A DNA stretch of 64,000 bases, taken from contig WPIO01000001.1 in assembly GCA_009760855.2 (NCBI GenBank), positions 543,001 through 607,000 of the forward strand. The letters run 5' to 3'. The notes below the pieces were generated by a model, which was not told where the DNA came from, did not search any database, and worked only from the letters and a program-made list of their open reading frames with translations. Source of the DNA: Cristatella mucedo (lineage: Eukaryota > Bryozoa > Phylactolaemata > Cristatellidae). A program made the translations under genes and the position numbers. Below, piece after piece: positions 44,011-57,000 of the stretch (positions are counted from its first letter, which is position 1; every line of letters begins with the position of its first letter).

Positions 44011-44889
44011 TGAATGCGACCTGCACGAATGCAGCTTGGACAATCCAGGTGGAGGCTAATGATTGTCATCGACCCACTTCCACAGATCACTTGCATCATC
44101 GCCATTGAACGACCAAGCCGAGGAGTTGAATCAGCGACGACTGCAGCCAATGGATCAGACAGCAGCCCAGTGGGCTCCCGGATGAGCTAGCCCCATCAGA
44201 AGCCAACTCGTTATTATTGATGGACTGTTCATGTGCTGTGTAGCGCGAGCCATTAAGAGCGAATCGAGTCATGGATTCGAGTCCTGCAGTGGTCAATTCA
44301 TGCCACCGAAATGAAGGCCTGGCATGCAGCTGTCATCCACCAACCTATCTCTGATTGGCTGCTGCATGTAGCTTAGGTACGTGCCGGCTGGAAAGTGATT
44401 CGGTCCACTAACCCGGCGTTGATGAGCCGTGGCTAATCAGCCGAGGCCGGGCGAGTGGGCCGGGATGTCACAGCATCAAACGTATATTCATAACCGAAAG
44501 CGGGCCGATAGCCGCTTAGGTTTTTCCACCGTCAATATAAATGAGGTTCTTGAATCAGCCGACCTCGAATCTTTTGTTTTGTACTCATGCGACACATATC
44601 TACAAATGTCGTCTGCAGCACGAAATGAACTCGCGTGCCAGCTCTTCGGAAGTACCTTTCCTGTAGCTTCTAGGTCGTTTGTCGAGACGCTTGAGGCGGG
44701 TCGCATCCAGCCTCCGCTTTTATGCAGCCGCTTAGCTACTTTGCAGTAACCCGTTGCAGAAGTTCGAAGGCGAGCAGACTTAATGGAGTGGCATTTGCCT
44801 CCCAGCCTCTAAGGGACTAAAGGAATTTTTACAAACAGAGCTTTTTAATGGCTGCAGTTGGGGTTGGAGTATTCGGCTCTCGTCTTGCG
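44011..44889. other. Flank of the Polinton, no recognised gene
   Basis: Contains a SINE-like fragment at 44,228-44,312 and an open frame at 44,429-44,749 (106 codons from a non-ATG start) with no recognised similarity. Composition returns to host-like GC. Confidence 0.4.
44228..44312 (+). mobile_element. tRNA-SINE head fragment
   Basis: 'gtgtagcgcgagccattaag' leads to 'tggattcgagtcctgcagtg', a B-box-like block matching the SINE heads elsewhere, without the body. Confidence 0.4.
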
Positions 44890-44965
44890 GCTATAATAAT
44901 AATAATAATAATACACTTGAAATGGCGCCCTCAGAGAACTCAATCTCTTTGTAGGTTCCAAAGGC
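44890..44965 (-). repeat. LINE 3' end with (AAT)n
   Basis: (AAT)n followed by 'gagaactcaatctctttgta' is the reverse complement of the LINE 3' terminus seen at 57.2 kb. Confidence 0.65.
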
Positions 44966-44999
44966 TCGGCAGAGTAGGCGTGGCCTGCTGCTTACCGAG

Positions 45000-45186
45000 C
45001 TGCATCACCTACTGCCTAATAAACAAACTCTGGCTGATTAAACAGCCTCTTTTTGTATAGCGACAGATGAGTCTCTATGGCTATCACCACAGCTTGCAGT
45101 GGCGATAAAGAATCGCCCACCGCAGGAATCGAACCCACGATTTCGGGACCGAGGTCGTGAAAGCAACCGCCTTACCAAGTGTGCCT
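45000..45186 (-). mobile_element. tRNA-derived SINE, minus strand
   Basis: On minus it shows the B box 'tgggttcgattcctgcggtg', the body 'gtggtgatagcc' and the tail 'gaggctgtttaatcagc', the same order as the copy at 55,853-56,042. Confidence 0.75.
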
Positions 45187-45314
45187 AATGCAGTTCGGTT
45201 CGCACCTACGAACAATAAGCCGGCCACGAAACACGAAACCAGCGTTTCAGGCGCTGACCTGCTTACCATTACTAAAGGGGGTCATGAGTCCGTGGCGTTA
45301 TTTGGAAAGCCAGA

Positions 45315-45915
45315 CAATAATAATAATAATAATGCACTTGATAAAGTGCCCTCGGAGAACTAAATATCTCTCTAGGCGCTTTACATTTGCTGCAAAGGGA
45401 AATGCAATCGAATGGTGAGTAAAATCATGCTTGATAAACAAGCAAAATAAATAACATGGTTAAGGGTGACATGCACAGGGTCAGCATGCAAATGTGGTTA
45501 GTGGCAGCATGCACAGTGTCAGCACGCATAACCACATCAAGGACATATCACTGGGACCCACTAAATGCTGTCCTAAATAGGTGTGTTTTCAAGTTCTTTT
45601 TAGATGTGGTCAAGTCAGGGGATGTTCTGACGCAAGTCAGGAGAGAGTTCCAGGCGTTAGGAGCATACGAACTAAATGCACGGTCTCCAAAGGATTTGAG
45701 ATTTGTACGAGGTAGTAGTAAACTGTTGGATTCCGAAAAGCGGGTGTTACGATGCTTGGCCTGATGGGGGAGTTTATCTGAGAGATAGGCTGGAGCCAAA
45801 GAATGAAGTGACCTAAAAGTGAGCGACAAAACCTTGAACTCAATCCGTTGCTTGATTGGTAGCCAGTGCAGGTCGGCGAGAAGTGGAGTAATGTGGCAAC
45901 TGCGAGACGCCGATA
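45315..45915 (-). mobile_element. CR1/L2-like LINE 3' fragment
   Basis: (AAT)n at 45,318 marks the tail. On minus, the frame 45,994-45,548 includes 'CHITPLLADLHWLPIKQRIE' and 'LKSFGDRAFSSYAPNAWNSL', nearly the same as the LINE inside the Polinton. Only the C-terminal domain and 3' UTR remain. Its 5' border, near 45,915, meets the GC-rich repeat family. Confidence 0.85.
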
Positions 45916-46796
45916 TTGGGATTTTACTGAGCTTTATTCGCAAGCACACAAAGTCGCTTTGCGTCCAGCTCATTTTAATGTCCACACTCCTCACATGCTC
46001 TCAACAGCACAAGCACTCTTGCGGAGGGAATACGTCCCCACACTTATGCTACCTACGTCTATCGAGGTGAACGACCCAAATAAGACGGGGGAGCCCGAGC
46101 CGAACCCTAGACCCTGACTGGAGAACTAGGCCTCCGCTTCCACCTTAACGGCAGGAATACCATACGCACTACACCAAGCGCTCTTGCGGGGGAAATACGT
46201 CCCAACACTTAGGCTACCTGAGTCTCTAGGCGAATGATCCAAATAGACGGGGGAGCCCAAACCAACGGAATATCTTAAACCACACCAACTACGTCTATTT
46301 AGCACCGGCAAATCCTTATGCCGAGACCGTGTGCGAGCGCTAGACACAAAACACAAAAGAAACACAAACTGCTAGCTCAGGCACGATACAACCGTATTCG
46401 GTGGAGTCCATCGAATCCTCCTAGCTCTGGCTAGTCCTGTCCCGTCAATCGCCGGCGAGCAGCCCGCCCTCCTCTCTCGCATTCAGAGAAACGAGTCCGA
46501 CGGCATCGAAGCGTGGAGCCGGAGAGAAAGAAGCCGAACAAATGACCAAGAGCGAGCGTCGCTCGACTCTAAAATACCTAGCTGAGACAATGGGGCAAGA
46601 GCTTAGTGGTTTTGGGCCCGCCACCCTGGCCCATTACGGTAAGGAATTAATACCGTCACTAGGCCGCTGGAAGAGCACACTCATATCCAGCTTGAATGGC
46701 GAATGGGTTCCAGACAAGTTTTTTGGACAGTTATGGCCGAGGTTGACAGGCTAGCCAATATCAATCAGCAGCTTCCGCGGGTATCACACTGATTCT
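45916..46796 (-). repeat. GC-rich repeat family, copy 1
   Basis: Read on minus, it matches the copy at 48,790-49,740: 'gatacccgcggaagctgctg', 'cattgtctcagc', 'gagcgacgctcgctct', a T/G-rich 'tttcttttgtgttttgtgt' and the end 'gcgaataaagctcagtaaaa'. The AATAAA-type signal near the end suggests a transcribed retroelement part such as an LTR. No protein recognised. Confidence 0.6.
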
Positions 46797-47750
46797 GTAA
46801 CGCCGATGACTTGGTGGAGTAGGCTTGACCTGCCGCTTACCTAGCGGCGTAGCCTACCGCCTAATGCCGTCGGTGCGCGTTTACGCTTAATAACGCGGCC
46901 GCCATGAAACGAGCGTTTCTGGCGCCGACCTACCTACCGTTACTAAAGAAGGTCGTGACTACACGCCGTGAGTTGGAAAACGAGACATACAAATTGGGGA
47001 TTTCACTGAGCTTTATTCGCAAGCGAAGAAAGTCGCTGCGCGTCTAGTTCAGTTTTATCTCCACACTCCTCGCACGCTCTAAACATAACATGCACTCTTT
47101 CGGAGGGAATACGTCCTCGCACTTAAGCTACCTACGTCTATTGTGGGGAACGACCCAAATAGAAAGAGGAGCCCAAACTGGAGCCTAGACCCTGACTGGA
47201 GAGCTATTGCTCCGCTACTACTGTACGGCAGGAATACCTCATGTATTACACCAAGCACTCTTCCGGAGAAAACACGTCTCCACACTTAGGCTACTTACGT
47301 CTATAGTGCGGAACAACCCAAATGAGACGAGGAGCACGAACCCTGACTGGAGAACTTGGGCTCCGCTTCCACCTTACGGCAGGAATACCTCACACACGCC
47401 ACCTCAACTCTCAACAGCACTCCTGACGAGGAAACACGCCTCCACACTTAGGCTCCGTACGTCTCTAGGGGGAACGGCCCAAATAGACAACGGAGCCCGA
47501 ACCAACGGAATATCTCACAACACACCAACAACGTTTAGCTCGCACCGGCAAATCCCTATGCCAAAACTACGTGCGAGCGCCACACACACAACACAAAAGA
47601 AACACAAAATGCTAGCTCGGGCGCGATATGACCGTATTCGGTGGAGTCCACCGAATCCTCCTGGAGCTGTCTCGTCCTGTCCCGTCAATTGCTGGTGAAC
47701 CGCTCGCCCTCCTCCCACGCTTTCAGAGAAACAAGTCCGACAGCGTAGAA
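46797..47750 (-). repeat. GC-rich repeat family, copy 2
   Basis: Same family and orientation as copy 1 and directly adjacent to it. Includes 'gcgaataaagctcagtgaaa' read on minus, and an outer block with 'aaacgagcgtttctggcgcc' on plus that pairs with 49,800-49,850. Its last bases read 'ggcgttaca' on minus, the same as the end of copy 3. Confidence 0.6.
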
Positions 47751-48789
47751 GCTCGTCCTCCGGTTTGCTACCGGTGGACTGTGTAATGCAGTGCTGCAGT
47801 GTGGTTAAAACACAGGCGGCCACCACTGGGTGCCGAAAGCAATAGTTTATTGTGGGCCTGTTAGTAGTGGTTACGCGCCGGCGCAAGTGCTTTATGCGGC
47901 GCGCCCCGGACCGACGGAGTTAACTTCGCGAACTCCCGAAGCCCGAGTATAACCAACTACCCTGTGCGTTTGCTGCGGCCCGCTACAGCACCCTAAGATA
48001 CGAGCAGCTAACTGAGTAGCCGGCAGAACACAACTGCACAGTCAAAGTTGCACTTAGCGGTTCGTCGCCGTAGGTTCGTCTCTCGTGCTCTCGAAGCGTA
48101 GTCTCGCATCGACTACCAAGCGGCAGCCCTGAGCTCTGTCAGTCGTCTCGTTCATATCTCTCTCTTCCCGCCTCTTGACCTTGAGCGTAGCTGCTATTTT
48201 TGTCGGACCCTAGCTCTCGGTGTCCGTCACCGGCCTATTCGCGTCTGCCTTAATTTATTAGATGGCTCCTCCGCCAGCTTGCCATCCTTTCGCTCTTTGT
48301 CTAATGGAGCACAGTAGTCGGTCCACATCCTGACCGCTCTTTGTCTACCCAAGCTCCATTCTAACCTGAGCGGATCTCGCTGTCAACTGACGCCTCGCTC
48401 CGCTCCCGGTTTAACTAATGTGTCCCCCTACCCAATTCTTCTTGGCTAGTCCGCCCGCTACGGTTGCTCCATGTACCCAAGTCAGACCCACTAAGCCAAG
48501 GGCTAATATCGCGGCTAGCCTGAAAGCTGCTCCGTTGCAGAAGCGCAGAGCCGAACAAAAGACCGAGAGTGAGCGTCGCTCGACAGTTATTGCTCGTGAT
48601 AAAATTGTAGCGCTCTGCTGGCTTTGGCTGAATTTTAGCGCGAACAAGAGCTGTTCGGCGGCGGGCTAGAGCCCCTTTGTCCTGGAGTAGTGAGCCAGAG
48701 AGGAGCGTCAGTGCGGTTAGAGAGGAAGCGCTTAGGAGCAGGCCAGGAAGCTCAGAGACGAACAGCGGCGATTCGGCCTTTAGAATTGG
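47751..48789. other. GC-rich spacer, possible LTR remnant on minus
   Basis: On minus around 47,850 there is an 'aataaactattgctttcgg' polyadenylation-like stretch followed by 'ggtagcaaaccggagg', which would suit an LTR end and primer site, but no internal retroelement gene is seen. The rest has no recognised feature. Confidence 0.3.
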
Positions 48790-49935
48790 TCCGATACTCG
48801 CGGAAGCTGCTGATAGATGTTGGCTGGCCTGTCAACCCCCGCCTTCCCTCTTCCCAAGAAAGAAGCGTCTGGAACCCATTCGCCATTCAAGCTGGACGGA
48901 GGTGCCCTGCCAGTGGCCTGGGAACGGTAGTCATTCCTTTCCGTAATGGGCCAAGGTGTCCGGGCCCAATACCACTAAGCTCTTGCCCCATTGTCTCAGC
49001 CAAGTATTTAAGAGTCGAGCGACGCTCGCTCTGGGTCTTTTGCCTCGTGTCTTTTGGTCTTTGGTCCAGCTCTGCGCCTCGACGCCGTCGGGCACTCGTT
49101 TCTCTAAAAAGCGAGGGAGGAGGGCGGGCTGTCCGCCGACGATGGACGGAACAGGACGAGACAGCTCTAGGAGGATTCGGTGGAACCCCACCGAACACGG
49201 TCGTATCGCGCCCGAGCTGGCATTTTGTGTGTTCTTTTGTGTTTTGTGTTTCTTTTGTGTCGTGTGTGTGCGCGCTAGCACGTGGTCTCGGCATAGGGAT
49301 TTGCCGGCGCGAGCTAGGCGTAGTTGGCGTGTGTGGAGCTCTGGTTCACCGGGTAGGGTTTAGGCTCCGGGTCGCGCTTCAGTGTGGAGAATTATTTCCT
49401 CCGCAGGAGTGCTTGAGTTGGCGTGTGTGGAGTATTCCGGTCGCACTGGTGGAAACCGAGTTCTAGTTCACCGGGTAGGGTTTAGACTCCGGTTCGCACT
49501 TCAGTGTGGAGAAGTACTCCCTCCGCTCGAGTGTTTAAGTTGGCGTGTTTGGGGTATTCCCTCGGCACAGGTGGGAACGGATTCCTAGTTCACCGGTTAG
49601 GGTTTAGGGTCCGGGTCGCGCTTAGTGTAGAGGAGTATTCCCTCCGCAAGAGTGTTGAACGTGCGAGGAGTGTGGAGATAAAGCTGAACTAGACACGCAG
49701 CGACATTGTGCGCTTGCGAATAAAGTTCAGTAAAATCCCCAATTTGTGTATCTTGCTTCCAATTCACGCCGCGGACTCACGACCCCCTTTAGTAACGGTA
49801 AGCAGGTCAGCGCCAGAAACGCTCGTTTCGTGGCGGCCAGCTTATTGCGCGTAGGCGCGCACCGAACGGCATTAGGCGATAGACTACGCAGCTAGGTAAG
49901 CGGCAGGTCAAGCTTACCCCGCCGAGCCTTTGGCG
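48790..49935 (+). repeat. GC-rich repeat family, copy 3 (inverted relative to 1 and 2)
   Basis: Matches copies 1 and 2 as reverse complement over about 1.1 kb, ending 'gcgaataaagttcagtaaaa' near 49,720 and 'tttggcgttaca' near 49,938. The pair forms an inverted repeat with a loop of about 1 kb. Overlapping ORFs here (for example 48,690-49,466) are GC-driven and not supported. Confidence 0.65.
49290..49680 (+). repeat. ~120-bp internal tandem repeat
   Basis: About three units, each with 'ttcaccgggtagggttta', 'cttcagtgtggag' and 'ccctccgc' blocks, spaced about 120 bp (near 49,346, 49,465 and 49,588). Copies 1 and 2 carry similar units. Confidence 0.7.
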
Positions 49936-51420
49936 TTACAAAATTAAGCCAAGGTGAGCACGGCGCTATAAGCCTTGCGGTGTGAATTATTAGACTGTTT
50001 CACCGACGCACTTAAGGGACGGTGAGTGGCTTCGAGACGCGCGTGGGAGGCTCATTTGGCTTTGATGTTCGCTCTATTCTCTATTGCATTTTAATGTTTG
50101 CAATGTCGACGCCGCTGCCGATGGGAGCATCGATATTGAAGGCTGAGGCCAAGCCGAAATCCTGTTGACGATGTAATACCGGTCGCATTTACAAAAATAT
50201 CATTGCGCTCTCGCGCACTTGTTACTGTTGCAAAGCGGTCACCCCCTAAACAGATTGAAGGATGATGGCATCGGATCTCGGGTCACCCACCGTAAGCGTT
50301 GATGAGCTTCAGTAGCTATGACGTCTCGGCAGCCACACGCGCATGCGAAACATCCATAGTCTACGTATTTCGGAACGAGAAAACGTATGGGCGTGCAAAA
50401 GAGTTTGAACTATATTCGAAACAGTTACATCCGATGACAAATACGGATAGTACTCGACGCTCGCGGAAGCTGCGTCTGCACCGGAAGCAAGAGTCTCGGT
50501 GCAAGCTGACCGTGGCGCCCGTCACAGACTGCAGCGGCGGCGAGTTGCCAACGGTCGCTAGACTACACCAGTCGCTGGTTGACCGCAGCTTTTTCTACGC
50601 CCACCTGGAGCCAGCAGCCCACACCAAGGGAATACTTCCGCCGGAAGTCGCTCGGCTGAAACCTCTCTCCCGGCGATGGCTGGCGGGCTCATTTGAAACG
50701 CTTGCGCTGCGGCTTGGCGGAGTGAGCGAGGAGGCAGGATTCGCCTAAAAGGTGGACGCATTCACACATCGTCCCGTTTCAAGGAGCGGAGCGCACTCTT
50801 TTCATTCGTTCCGAGCGGAGGTAGAGTACCGGCTGGCCAGTTGGCTGGCCGCAGGGCTTCTCAGCTTTGCTAGATTTCTCAGCGCAGCCGCCGCCGCCGC
50901 TACTGCTACGTGCTGCCGCGAACGAGAGTCAGGCAGTCGTCCGATACCGCCGCCTGACCGTGCGCTCCCGCGCTTCCGCCGCCGCGCCGTAGCGAAGCGC
51001 GCCGATGCTGTATTCGTGTTGTTTTAGCTGCTTCCTGCAGTTTGCCTGCAGTTTGTCAATCTGCCTAGGCTGGCGGCCTAGAGCCTGCTGGTCCCTGCTC
51101 TAAGCTCTGCGGACGCCGCTCTATCCGCAGGAGACTGTTAGACACGAGCTGTTTTCGCCGGCGCAAGGCCACGTCAGGTCGCGGGCAGGCAGGCGATTGA
51201 TCCATACAGAATTCCTAAGCAGTGATGATTGTGTCGGCGTTTCAACTAGGGCAGTGGTGGACGAGCTTTGCTTGGTACCTCGGGCTTGACGCCATTTCTC
51301 GCTTGATAACCGTGTTGCGAATGAAATATGTGAACTTAGCAAAAGGTCAGTCAACTTGGACCGCCGTCCTGGGACAGAAAGACAGCATGCCTCCTCAGGC
51401 GTTTCCGAAATTCGACTGCT
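49936..51420. promoter_or_regulatory. CpG-rich region, candidate FANCM promoter and 5' leader
   Basis: Between about 50,450 and 51,120 the sequence is GC- and CpG-rich ('gccgccgccgccgct', 'ccgcgcttccgccgccgcgc') and lies just upstream of the first FANCM coding exon. No TATA or start site can be assigned. An ORF at 50,299-50,748 (149 codons) overlaps it but has no recognised similarity. Confidence 0.4.
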
Positions 51421-51426
51421 TGCCCG

Positions 51427-51614
<188 letters not shown>

Positions 51615-51997
51615 TATAATTATTATTCCTGCACACTACAAGAGGAAGTGATAGCCGCTAAGTCTGTTCTACCTTATTTTACCGTGTGCTTGCAGAGTAG
51701 CCTCTGTAAGACTGGTGCAGTGATGTTCGGTAGGCATGCAGATTGTGACTCGAGGCTTTAAGCTCGATTATGGCAGATAGGTCACCGGACACCTTGGTGG
51801 TGACATCCTGACCTACATCTGTGCAAGTGATTAATCGACTGCACACTGGGCCTGCTGCCATTGCTAAGGTGCTGTCTTGGCCCAGGAACGAAGCATCATG
51901 ATCTTGGGAAACTTCCTAACTCTGCATGATGTTCATCGTTTTGCTGGATTCTCAGCTGCATTGTTATTCCATGTCTCGTGCCGTAGGTGGTGGGGTC

Positions 51998-53884
51998 ATG
52001 TCTGGCCAACGTGTGCAGCCGACACTGAAGCAGAGCTGGGCTAACGGTCGAGAAAGCACTAAGCTGCAGCCTCTGCGACAGCAACAGCTGCATCATAAAC
52101 CCAAATCTAGTCCTGCCATGATGTCTGCCGACGTCATCGTCATTGAGGATGAGATGGACTCAGAAGACGATCTAGGCGACGAGTGCCTAATGGCATGCGC
52201 CGATGAGCTGGAAGCCCTTACCGCTGCCACGGCACCATCAATACGTCCAGCTGCTGAAAGGCAGCAGCAAGCAGCACCGATAACCGCGAGTGTTGGCTCA
52301 GTTGCTCATGCTCGCCCTCAGCATGAGGCCACTGCAGGTGCTACTAGGACCTCTGGCCGTGGTGGCACTGGTGGAATTTGGAGCACTGCTGGTAGCAATA
52401 GAGCCCATGCACCGAGTCGTCCCAGTCGTGTCGGTGGTGACTCCATGTCCAGACTACCAGGTGAGGTCATAATGCACAATTCTGTGTGGGAGATGCTAGT
52501 TAGCACGAGGGTCACGCAATCGCTTTGGTGGAACTATGTTTTTTTACTGTCGAGCAAAAGTGGACTCACTCTAACCTTATAGATGAACTCTAGACTAGGA
52601 GTAGCTGCTTAGCAAGCTATGTATTTATCGGTGCTTCAGTGCATGAGATTGTAACCAAGCAGTGCAGAGTGAACTTCTTCTTAACTGTCATATTTTAGAT
52701 GATTTAAGTGAGCAACATGCACCAACCTACCTACCTGGCTTTGACGTCGATGCTGGCCAAGTATGGCTGTACCCTACCAACAATCCTGTGCGTGACTATC
52801 AGTTTAACATCGTACAAAAGGCATTGTTCCAGGTTTGTACAAAGTTAGTCTTACGTGCTTACCTTTTGATTCCAAATGTGAGCATAGTAGCTGGGTCAGA
52901 CGTGTCCTGCTACTCTATTCATGTACTGAGTGCAATTGGGCAGTCCATCCAAACATTGAAAAATGTCAAGTCTGTCTGTCAATGCCACCCGATAGACCAT
53001 TAAAAGTCCATCAATTGAGCAGGAGGCTGACATATATAGGTTAGCAGATACTTTATTTTGCTACATGTATGCAGATGTAAGGAATGCTTATAAACAGGAG
53101 CAGGTGCTGAAGTAAAAGCAGTGCTCGCACCTGGCTGTCATTTTTCTTTTACCAAAGTGCGGCTTCTGGGCCCTTTGATTCTGATTTGGAAAGAGCACAG
53201 TGTTGTATGCATTTTTATGCGTTTTATTTCCTGTAGAACACTTTGGTCGTCCTACCTACTGGTCTCGGCAAGACTTTTATTGCTGCAGTGGTCATGCATA
53301 ATTTTCATCGATGGTATCCACATGACAAGGTTGTCTTCATGGCACCTACAAGACCCCTTGTTGCTCAGCAGATGGAAGCCTGCTACAATGTTGTTGGTAT
53401 TGCACAAGAGGATACGACAGAAATGACCGGTAACAGTCTGAGTCGGAACGTGTTACTTCCAGTAGAGTGCATATTTTAAACTGGCTACGTGACATTTGGC
53501 ATACGAATGTCCGTGGTGTCTGCTCATGCTACAATTTTGGTGGATGCCATCCATCAGCAACACTGATGACATAGTTGCCGAGTGTGATCTAGGTGACAAG
53601 TATCGGGTAGCAGATGTGCAAATAGCTCGAAGCCCCTCTCGTTGTTGGAGTCTTGTGGTGTGCCTGGATCGTCTCTGTGTTGCCTCTCTGGTTTGGCCAG
53701 TGCTTTAAGGTGCTTGCCCGACAGAGGTCTAGGTGAATGTATTCGATGGCCGAGTGCGTGGGCTCGAGCCCTTCGGCATACGTGAAGCGTGTGAATAGAT
53801 ACTAAGTTCCCTTAGGATGCTATTTCAAATGATTTATTATACATGTGTGTGTGTCTGTGTGTGTGTGTGTGTGCGCGCGCACGT

Positions 53885-53934
<50 letters not shown>

Positions 53935-53971
53935 ATGCGTGCCTGTGTGTGTGTGTGTGTGTGCATGCGTG

Positions 53972-54016
<45 letters not shown>

Positions 54017-57000
54017 ATGCGTGTGTGTGTGTGTGTGTGTGTGTTTGTGTGTGTTTAGCTGTGCCCGGCTGGGCTGTCAGCCAGCTGTCTTTGTCTCCCA
54101 AGCAGGAGATGGGCTTCAACTCGAGCAGTCACTGTGCTGTGAATCCTGTGGTTGCGTTTAGCCCTGCCCCCTCTCCCTTGTATCCACCCAATCTCATTGC
54201 TACACGCAGTGGCTATGAGGTAGCATATGCAGCCAATGTGAAGCGCCTAGAAAGAGATTGAGCTCTCTGAGGGTACTTTATAAAATGTTTTATTATTATT
54301 ATTATTAAGATGCCATTTCTGTGTTGATTGAGAATAAATATAATAGCTTTAATTTTTTTGATAAACTGACCCGTGAACCTTTCTTCCATCAGTATATTTG
54401 TTTGAATTTGGCATGGATACTGGAGATTTTTCGAAGCCAAAGCAAATTATGCAGGTATTTGGACTACTTTCTGGTCGGTGTCGCCCAATAAGAACGTGAT
54501 TTCTCGGTCAGCAAATCTTAATCTTGATCGAGAGGTCTCTCTTAATAGAGCAGTCAGTTGTTGCTCTTCAATAAACATTTTCTGTCATTTAGTGACAATA
54601 ATAAAATAATCTATGCACCAATCTAGGAGAACTAAATCTCTTTTTAGAACTTCACGTTTCCTGGTAAGGAAGCGTGTCGGCTTGTCCATTTCAGTTCACC
54701 TACTTGTGACCAGCTTATCCAAGAAAGCGTTTTTGGCGCAGTATATTTGCTTGGACTGATCGTAGATTGCTTCGCCGAGTTTAGTGTCCTAAATTGTAAT
54801 GGGACCATACGGCCAATGACTTAGCAGGTTTAGGTCAAGTTTCAGGTCAAGCACAGGCAAATAAATGTCATGTTACTCATTTACTAGTTTCTAATAACTA
54901 AAGGATGTGCCGATTGAAATACTTAATACTTTTAGAAAGTACTATTGGTAAGGTCTGAGACATATTCTCTTTTGATACATGTATAATCTAACTTGATTGA
55001 AGCCTATTGTTTTGATTGTTGTGTTAATCTGCATGTTTGTGCAATTTTCATGTTTACTGAGAATGCTAGGATATTCACTGCTGTATCTTGTAGGAGCAAT
55101 GCCCCCTCCATTGAGGGCTAAGGCATGGGAAGAGAAGAAAGTAATATTTTTAACCCCACAGGTTTTGGCCAATGATCTTGCAGCAGGAGTTTGTTTGCCG
55201 TCGAGCATCAGATGCCTTGTCTTCGACGAAGCCCACAAAGCTCAGGGTAACCATGCTTATTGCCAGGTCAGTGTCAGTGGTGGTGTATGGATGTTAGCAG
55301 CAGCTCCTGCAATGTTCCTTTCAAATTTGTTCTAGGGATTAGGTTGCTTGCTTTTATTGGTCAATGTCGTGCGCTCGAGCCCTTCGGCATTTGTAAAGCC
55401 ACTGGATTAAGTTCTCATAGGGTGCTATGCACAGCAACTATTATGATGTAATAACATAAAAGTGTGCTGCTCGGTTTAAGCTTGCTGCAGTGAGCATCCG
55501 CAGTGCTTGCTTATACTATGTGCTATTGTGATTATCTTGACGTTTTCATCTTTCGCTCACCTTGTCGATGTTGGTACTTAACCTTTTCCTTAGCTTTGTT
55601 TTTATTCTCTCTTGTGTTACCGGTAGTTACTGTGGATTTCCCCCGGTCTTCTTTGACTCCATTAGCTGCCTTAGGCCTCTTCTCTCTCACTCTCTCTCCC
55701 TTTTCTATAGTTGTCTCCACATATATTTATCTCTCCGTGTCCTTCAGCTGTATTTATCTCCGCATCTGTTTGCCTCTCTCGGCACTGTTTTCTACAGCCA
55801 TTTAGTGTCGAGGAGAAGCTGTGTAGCTGTACCGTGTTTTATTTTTATTTAGCTTGGAGCCGTAATGGCTCACTAGGTAAGGTAGTTGCTTTTCACGACC
55901 TCGGCCCCGAGCTCGTGGGTTCGAATCCTGCAGTGGGCGATCCTTTACCACTACCTCAAGCAGTGGTGATAGCCATCAAGGCACTTTTGTTGCTATACAA
56001 TAAGAGGCTGTTAAATCAGCTAGCATTTATTTATTTATTTACCGGTTATAATGATTCCTTAATTGTTCACTGCAGCTTCTTTGCCGACAGCTTTCCAGTT
56101 TGGTAGCTGCTACACAGCACTTTCCCTAGCTAACATCTAGTCTGAATTGTTTCTCGAGGTGTTATCGCGTCCATTTATTTTTGCCAGCAGGCTCAGTTTG
56201 TAGTTGATTCATTTTGGCACCACACAATTTCCCGGTTTCTGCAATTCGAGGTATACTTGTGTCGGACTATTGTTTGTAACCGAATGACTGGCCACTGCTT
56301 TCAATGAACAGACAGTTTTAGTTGATGGATTTTTGCTTGAATTTAAATGTACATATGTATATGGATCTCAGATATCTAAGCAAAATGAATTGTTTTTGCT
56401 ATGAGTACATCGATGCATGTTGATTCTGCACGAAATCTAGGTGTCATGTTCCAAAGTGATCTCTGGTTAGACCACCACATCAGCTCCACAGTCAAGTCTC
56501 ACTACTTTCAGCTACATAACATTGCGAAAATTCGAGCTTTTTTAAATAAGGATACCACATCTAAGATGGTCCGTGCATTTGTGACATCTCATCTTGACTT
56601 CTGTAACTCACTGCTTGCTGGCCTACCGGCTTGTGCAATCAGGATCTTACAGTTACTGCATAACTCTGCACATAGGCTTGTCTGTCGTGAGCGTCGCAGT
56701 TGCCACATCACACCACTTCTCGGTTACCTGCACTGGGTACCCGTCAAGCAATGGATCGACTCCAAGGTTTTGTCGCTCACTTTTAGGTCCTTTCATTCTT
56801 TGGCTCCAGCCTATCTATCAGATCTACTCCCCCACCAGGCCCAGCATCCTACCACCTGCTCTTCGGAATCTGTGTACCAATACCGAGTACAAACCTCAAA
56901 TCTTTTGGAGACCATGCATTTAGTTCGTATGCTCCCAAAGCCTGGAACTTACTCCCGACTTGCACCACGACATTCCTGACTTGATCGCATTCAAAAAGAA

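Noticed and set aside
44429-44749. 106-codon ORF right of the Polinton
   Set aside because: Begins with a non-ATG codon and resembles no family I know; kept only as a note in the flank entry.
48690-49466. 258-codon ORF
   Set aside because: Lies within the GC-rich repeat; several overlapping frames are open on both strands and the copies at 46-47 kb do not keep the frame.
49340-49610. Telomere-like 'tagggttta' strings
   Set aside because: They occur once per ~120-bp unit and are not tandem telomere repeats.
50299-50748. 149-codon ORF upstream of FANCM
   Set aside because: GC-rich sequence gives long random frames; no motif, no splice context, and it overlaps the likely promoter.
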